From: Treponema sp.
GTDB lineage: Bacteria > Spirochaetota > Spirochaetia > Treponematales > Treponemataceae
Assembly: GCA_024699205.1 (NCBI GenBank)
Contig: JAILQA010000045.1
Span: forward strand, 1 to 10,101
Direction: 5' to 3'
DNA length: 10,101 nucleotides
Shown here: positions 6,717-10,101 of the stretch, piece after piece
Numbering within the stretch: the first letter of the stretch is position 1
Layout of the letters: every line of letters starts with the position of its first letter
The notes under the pieces: model-generated
What the model saw: the letters and a program-made list of their open reading frames with translations, nothing else
Told to the model about the DNA's origin: nothing
The model's database searches: none
Program-made: the position numbers and the translations under genes

Positions 6717-8148
6717 TGATGATAAACTCGATTCGACGGTTCTTCCACCAGTTCTCACGGTCTTCACGGCTTGCAATTGGATCTGCACCACCACGTCCTT
6801 CTGCAGTAATTTGATTTTCCGGGATTCCACGGAGTGTGAGCATGGATACCATCATTTCTGCACGCTTCTGGCTGAGAGGAATAAGCTCTTCGATATTTTC
6901 TTTTTCTGTTCCACTTACGTTGTTTGCATAGCCTCTTACAATAACTGTTGTATTTCTACCGATTGAGTTAACCTTTGAAACTATTTCATCTATAGTTTTA
7001 TCAAGCTCTTCTCTTTGTTCTTTTGTAAGCTGATTAAAGGTTGCTTCATTTGCATCAAACGGAACGGAAGTCATTTTAATGCTCCATTCATTATCTCCAG
7101 AACTTTGTAGTACAACACCTGTTTTAATTTCTACAGAACCTTCTACGCTTGCTTTTACACTGTCCATTCCAAGCAGGATACGGTCTTTTTCACAAGGGAT
7201 AACTTCAAGCTCTGCTTTGTAGGTGTTATCCGAGAATACGCCTTCTCCTTCATCACTCTTTCCATCCCAAACAATCTGTTTTGGAAGCTTGCCGGTTCCT
7301 TCCCAGGTTCTGAATACATTTCCAGCCGGGTCAATAATTTTAAGTGACCAGCTTTCTGCCGGATTTGACATATAACTTGTTACAGGAATGAAGGTGATTG
7401 TATCGTGTACACCATCTCCATCTGGTGTAAAGTCTTTAAGGTCTTCTGCTTTTATACCAAGCATGAACTCTGGATTTTCGTTTACAAATGCAAGCTGTTT
7501 TTGAAGTTTTTCTGATTTCTTTTTTTCATTAGCTTCAGCAAACTTGTCAAGATGCCAGATTATACCAAGTCTTGTTCCAACCTGATTCAAAGAATGGTCT
7601 TTTTCTGGTGCAAAGATGTACTGTGGACTGATTTCAATTTCCAGGGAATCAATCTTTGGAGGAATCCAGCGGATGGCAGGGGAAACGGAAAACATCTGGT
7701 CTAAATAATATCCTTTAGCTTTAGAACCTTTCTGACCTTCTGCATTATGAAGAGTCATTCCATAACCGAGTTCCGGCTGAAATGCAAATCGGGCGTTACC
7801 AAGTAAAAATGGAATCCTAAGCCATGCGCCGCCATAAGCAATTATGTCTTCACAACTCTTTAGGGATGAATCTGCCTTAGGGAAAAGGTGAGAGTATTCT
7901 GCGTGAATGCTAATGCCCAAATCAAGATTTTTTGGAAGTAAAACTGGAAGTGTGTATTCCAGAGAAAGTCCGCCACCGGCAGTAGCCGAAACCCAATTGC
8001 TCCATTCTCCAATACTATACTGGTTAGTAACGAACATGCCGATTGCAGCGCCTTTGTAACGCGGTACATCCTTTGAAGCTTCTTGTGCAAAAAGCGGAAG
8101 CGTCCCCACCATAAGAAGAACAAACAAGGTTAGAACTGTTTTTCTCAT
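6709..8148 (-). CDS. OmpA-family outer-membrane protein with TPDGDG Ig-like segment
   Basis: This 479-residue protein starts with a standard signal peptide (MRKTVLTLFV to LPLFA, cleavage after Ala21 likely). Residues about 30-200 alternate short polar and aromatic strands (GGGLSLEYTLPV, FAFQPELGYG, IEISPQYIF), consistent with a beta-barrel. A charged linker (203-218) leads to a segment opening FTPDGDGVHDTITF (240-253) with VWDGKSDEGEGV, as in FlgD/CHU_C-type Ig domains. The C-terminal part (about 365-479) is an OmpA-like peptidoglycan-binding domain: VIVRGYANN, LSQKRAEMMVSML, GRGGADP, NRRIEF. It should span the outer membrane and tether it to peptidoglycan. The two lipoprotein genes follow directly, so it may be their surface anchor or partner (inferred). 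ATG at 8148 has AAGGAG six bases upstream. It is the first gene of the operon. Confidence 0.9.
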   Translation of the reverse strand: MRKTVLTLFVLLMVGTLPLFAQEASKDVPRYKGAAIGMFVTNQYSIGEWSNWVSATAGGGLSLEYTLPVLLPKNLDLGISIHAEYSHLFPKADSSLKSCEDIIAYGGAWLRIPFLLGNARFAFQPELGYGMTLHNAEGQKGSKAKGYYLDQMFSVSPAIRWIPPKIDSLEIEISPQYIFAPEKDHSLNQVGTRLGIIWHLDKFAEANEKKKSEKLQKQLAFVNENPEFMLGIKAEDLKDFTPDGDGVHDTITFIPVTSYMSNPAESWSLKIIDPAGNVFRTWEGTGKLPKQIVWDGKSDEGEGVFSDNTYKAELEVIPCEKDRILLGMDSVKASVEGSVEIKTGVVLQSSGDNEWSIKMTSVPFDANEATFNQLTKEQREELDKTIDEIVSKVNSIGRNTTVIVRGYANNVSGTEKENIEELIPLSQKRAEMMVSMLTLRGIPENQITAEGRGGADPIASREDRENWWKNRRIEFIIKK

Positions 8149-8215
8149 TAATAACTCCTTAAATTAAATAACGAATTTTTAAATTATCGAATGTCACAAA
8201 TTTAAAGTCAGCAAC

Positions 8216-8244
8216 ATTATAGATGTCTGTAGTTTATGAAGAAA
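8216..8244 (-). promoter_or_regulatory. Candidate promoter of the OmpA-like/lipoprotein operon
   Basis: An exact TATAAT on the minus strand (8216-8221) lies about 67 bases before the ATG at 8148. At 17-base spacing the -35 position (8239-8244) reads TTTCTT, a weak match. AT-rich DNA with A/T tracts lies further upstream and could act as an UP element. The leader would be roughly 60 bases and contains no obvious riboswitch. Confidence 0.45.
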
Positions 8245-8274
8245 ATCTAAAAATTTTCTAAAATTCGAGGAAAA

Positions 8275-8467
8275 ATGTTTGCTTAGCGAGGATGTCTTAC
8301 GTTCCCATCAATTAGATATAATGTTATTTTTTGAAGCAATCTGTCTGATTACTGCTTTTCTTACGCTTATTACCAAAAATCTTCCAAAAGTTCGAAAAAC
8401 AGCAATTGCAGATGTGTATGATGCTTTGGTCAGCAAAAGGGTGTATAAAGAAGCATATTATGTATAA
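8275..8467 (+). pseudogene. Relic joining a membrane signalling-protein fragment to an HD-GYP tail
   Basis: One frame from TTG 8279 to TAA 8465-8467 encodes 62 residues of two unlike parts. The first (LDIMLFFEAICLITAFLTLI, then TKNLPK) is a membrane helix with a basic end, reminiscent of the N-terminus of membrane-bound diguanylate cyclases of gut bacteria. The second (TAIADVYDALVSKRVYKEAY) is the well-known segment of HD-GYP cyclic-di-GMP phosphodiesterases just after their catalytic region. The HD and GYP motifs themselves are absent. A GAGG-preceded ATG at 8275 is in another frame and stops after three codons, suggesting loss of the true start as well. The simplest reading is a deletion between or within c-di-GMP genes that left the two ends fused. 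It is not expected to be active. The HD-GYP part is firm; the origin of the helix is less so. Confidence 0.65.
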
Positions 8468-8468
8468 T

Positions 8469-8523
8469 AAAAAAGCAGAGGCTTACGAAGTGCACTTCAC
8501 TTCATAAGCCTCTGCTTTTTTTT
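8469..8523. terminator. Strong bidirectional terminator
   Basis: A 24-base arm (8469-8492) pairs with 8498-8521 around a five-base loop with a single C-A mismatch. It is flanked by A6 on the left and T8 (8516-8523) on the right. It can therefore stop transcription from both sides: the relic at 8275-8467 and the serC-serA operon ending at 8573. Confidence 0.9.
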
Positions 8524-8572
8524 ACTATTATGTCTATGTCAGAACTGATTGACTATGATTAACTAGGATTTA

Positions 8573-9754
8573 CTAGTTATAAATCGGTCTAACTCTGTTT
8601 ACTGTGTCACAAGCCTTGAGTTTTTCGATAATGTCGTCGGTTACTACACCGTCAACGTCGATGATGTTGTAAGCTACGTCACCGCGAGCCTGGTTGATAA
8701 ATGAGCTGATGTTAAGTTTTGCTTCACCAAGAATTGTTGTGAACTTAGAAATTGTATCAGGAATATTTTTGTGGCTGATACAAAGACGAGTTCCGCCGGC
8801 TGGAATAGGGTTGTCTGTAACAGTCTTAGGGAAGTTTACAGAGTTTACGATATTTCCGTTTTCGAGGAAGTCTTTGAGCTGGCTTGACGCCATAACAGCA
8901 CAGTTATCTTCTGCTTCAGGAGTAGAAGCTCCAAGGTGTGGCATACAAACAACCTTTGGATGATTAAGCAATTCCTCTGCAGCAAAGTCGGTAATAAGGC
9001 AGCTTACTTTTCCGCTGTCCAAAGCTGCAATAATATCAGCATTATTTACAAGACCACCGCGGGCAATGTTGATGATTCTTACACCATTTTTCATATTTTT
9101 GATAGCAGCGGCATTAATCATACCTTTTGTGTCGTTTGTCTGTGGAACGTGGATTGTAATGTAATCGCACTTTGCGTAAAGGCTGTCCAAAGTTTCTGCA
9201 ATCTTAACTTTTTTGTCCAGTTTCAAAGCAGAGTTTACAGAAAGGAATGGATCATAACCGATAACTTCCATGCCAAAGTGAAGGGCAAGATTTGCAACCA
9301 TATCACCAATTGCACCAAGGCCAATAACACCAAGAGTTTTTCCCATCAATTCTGGCCCAACAAACTGGCTCTTTCCTTTTTCTGCAAGGTCAGGGATTTC
9401 GTCACCTTTTCCGCTCAAGCCTTTTACCCATTTGTTAGCGTCAATTACAGGACGGCTTGAAAGGAGGAGGGCAAGCATAACAAGTTCTTTTACAGCGTTA
9501 GCATTTGCTCCTGGTGTATTGAACACAACAACACCCTTTTCTGTAAGCTCAGGAATTGGGATATTGTTAGTTCCTGCTCCAGCACGGGCAACAGCCTTTA
9601 CATTGTCAGAAAGCTGCATTTCGTGCATATCTGCAGAACGAACCAAAATAGCATCCGGATTATTGATGTCTGTAGCAATTTCGTAATTGTCGCGGTCCAG
9701 CTGGTTTAATCCAACGCTGGCAATTTTATTTAATGTCTGAATTTTAAAACTCAT
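8573..9754 (-). CDS. serA: D-3-phosphoglycerate dehydrogenase
   Basis: This enzyme oxidises 3-phosphoglycerate to 3-phosphohydroxypyruvate with NAD, the committed step of serine synthesis in the cytoplasm. The 393-residue protein has the D-2-hydroxyacid dehydrogenase layout. RAGAGTNNIP (57-66) and NTPGANANAVKE (79-90) lie in the substrate domain. The Rossmann motif GLGAIG is at 145-150, with the NAD-ribose acidic residue in YDP (167-169). The catalytic residues appear as Arg232 (NIARGGLVN), Glu260 or 261 (DFAAEELL) and His273 (PHLGASTPEAEDN). A C-terminal ACT-type domain (about 322-393: RLCISHKNIPDTISKF) suggests feedback by serine or another amino acid. The length suits the short ACT-bearing class. 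ATG at 9754 overlaps the TAA of serC by one base and has GGAG eight bases upstream inside serC, so translation is coupled. Confidence 0.96.
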   Translation of the reverse strand: MSFKIQTLNKIASVGLNQLDRDNYEIATDINNPDAILVRSADMHEMQLSDNVKAVARAGAGTNNIPIPELTEKGVVVFNTPGANANAVKELVMLALLLSSRPVIDANKWVKGLSGKGDEIPDLAEKGKSQFVGPELMGKTLGVIGLGAIGDMVANLALHFGMEVIGYDPFLSVNSALKLDKKVKIAETLDSLYAKCDYITIHVPQTNDTKGMINAAAIKNMKNGVRIINIARGGLVNNADIIAALDSGKVSCLITDFAAEELLNHPKVVCMPHLGASTPEAEDNCAVMASSQLKDFLENGNIVNSVNFPKTVTDNPIPAGGTRLCISHKNIPDTISKFTTILGEAKLNISSFINQARGDVAYNIIDVDGVVTDDIIEKLKACDTVNRVRPIYN

Positions 9755-10101
9755 TATGCATTCTCCTTTGCAAACTTTTTCATAAACTCTACAAGTGCTT
9801 TTACACCATCCAAAGTCATAGCATTGTAGATTGAGGCACGCATACCACCAACAAGACGGTGGCCTTTAAGATTTACAAGACCTGCAGCAGCGGCTTCTTT
9901 TACAAACTTATCGTTGATTTCTTTTTCCTTAGCAGCAGCGGCTTCATCATCAGCAGCGTGATTAGAATATTTTGTAAGGAAAGGAACGTTCATTAAAGAG
10001 CGGCTTCCAACAGCTGCAGTTGCGTGATAGAAATTGCCTTCATTGTTATCCAAATAGTTGTAAAGATAATCAGCCTTTTCCTTGTTGCGTTTGAGCATTC
10101 C
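9754..10101 (-). CDS. serC: Phosphoserine aminotransferase, C-terminal part (N-terminus beyond window)
   Basis: The frame is open to the right edge and gives the last 115 residues. The in-frame Met near the edge is internal and not a start. The fragment carries the family's C-terminal signatures SRSLMNVPF and AAAAGLVNLKGHR, then LVGGMRASIYNAM, plus the final VKALVEFMKKF helix. These belong to the PLP-dependent class V aminotransferase SerC, which converts 3-phosphohydroxypyruvate and glutamate to phosphoserine and 2-oxoglutarate. The PLP lysine lies upstream of the window. An Ala/Glu/Lys-rich insert (DDEAAAAKEKEINDKF) sits where other SerC proteins have a variable loop. It is the gene before serA in a two-step pathway operon. 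Confidence 0.95.
   Translation of the reverse strand, partial: GMLKRNKEKADYLYNYLDNNEGNFYHATAAVGSRSLMNVPFLTKYSNHAADDEAAAAKEKEINDKFVKEAAAAGLVNLKGHRLVGGMRASIYNAMTLDGVKALVEFMKKFAKENA

Noticed and set aside
8936..9460. 174-codon plus-strand frame opposite serA
   Set aside because: It is antisense to a clear serA, with a Cys/His/Asn-rich composition typical of a shadow frame, no Shine-Dalgarno and no family resemblance.

Overview
The window looks like chromosomal DNA from a gut- or rumen-type spirochaete, most likely a host-associated Treponema. This is inferred from gene content, not from a marker gene. The signs are AT-rich intergenic DNA, a Cache-type chemoreceptor, lipoproteins built from InlB-type (Listeria-Bacteroides) repeats with a DUF1566/Lcl-like C-terminal domain, an OmpA-type porin-like protein with a TPDGDG Ig-like segment, and fragments of cyclic-di-GMP turnover proteins. 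There is no rRNA, tRNA, CRISPR array, integrase or recognisable transposase gene.

Layout. (1) 1-1479, minus: the N-terminal 493 residues of a methyl-accepting chemotaxis protein that runs off the left edge. (2) 1480-1680: an AT-rich divergent promoter region. (3) 1681-2499, plus: an ArsC/Spx-like thioredoxin-fold protein, then a broken or very small exported ORF, then a conserved 75-residue protein of unknown function closed by a strong hairpin terminator. (4) 2668-3237, minus: a 5'-truncated copy of an InlB-repeat/DUF1566-like surface protein. (5) 3238-3576: an intergenic stretch holding a GC-rich element of three consecutive hairpins, unlike its surroundings. (6) 8148 down to 3577, minus: a three-gene operon of an OmpA-like outer-membrane protein, an Ig/InlB lipoprotein and a 639-residue InlB/DUF1566-like lipoprotein. 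Gaps are 24 and 12 bases, and the stop codons lie inside Shine-Dalgarno-like sequences. (7) 8275-8467, plus: a relic in which part of a membrane-anchored signalling protein is joined to an HD-GYP tail, followed by a strong bidirectional terminator. (8) 10101 down to 8573, minus: the 3' part of serC, overlapping serA by one base.

How it fits together. serC-serA supply two consecutive steps of serine synthesis and form a separate housekeeping unit. The central operon would make an envelope module: the OmpA-like protein sits in the outer membrane and holds peptidoglycan, and two lipoproteins carry stacked Ig/InlB modules that probably face outward. The truncated paralogue just downstream, in the same orientation and sharing an exact 20-base run with the full-length gene, is either a decaying duplicate or a silent donor copy for surface variation. 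That locus, together with the GC-rich hairpin element beside it, is the part of the window most worth following up. No complete new system such as a defence island or RT-driven diversification cassette is visible.
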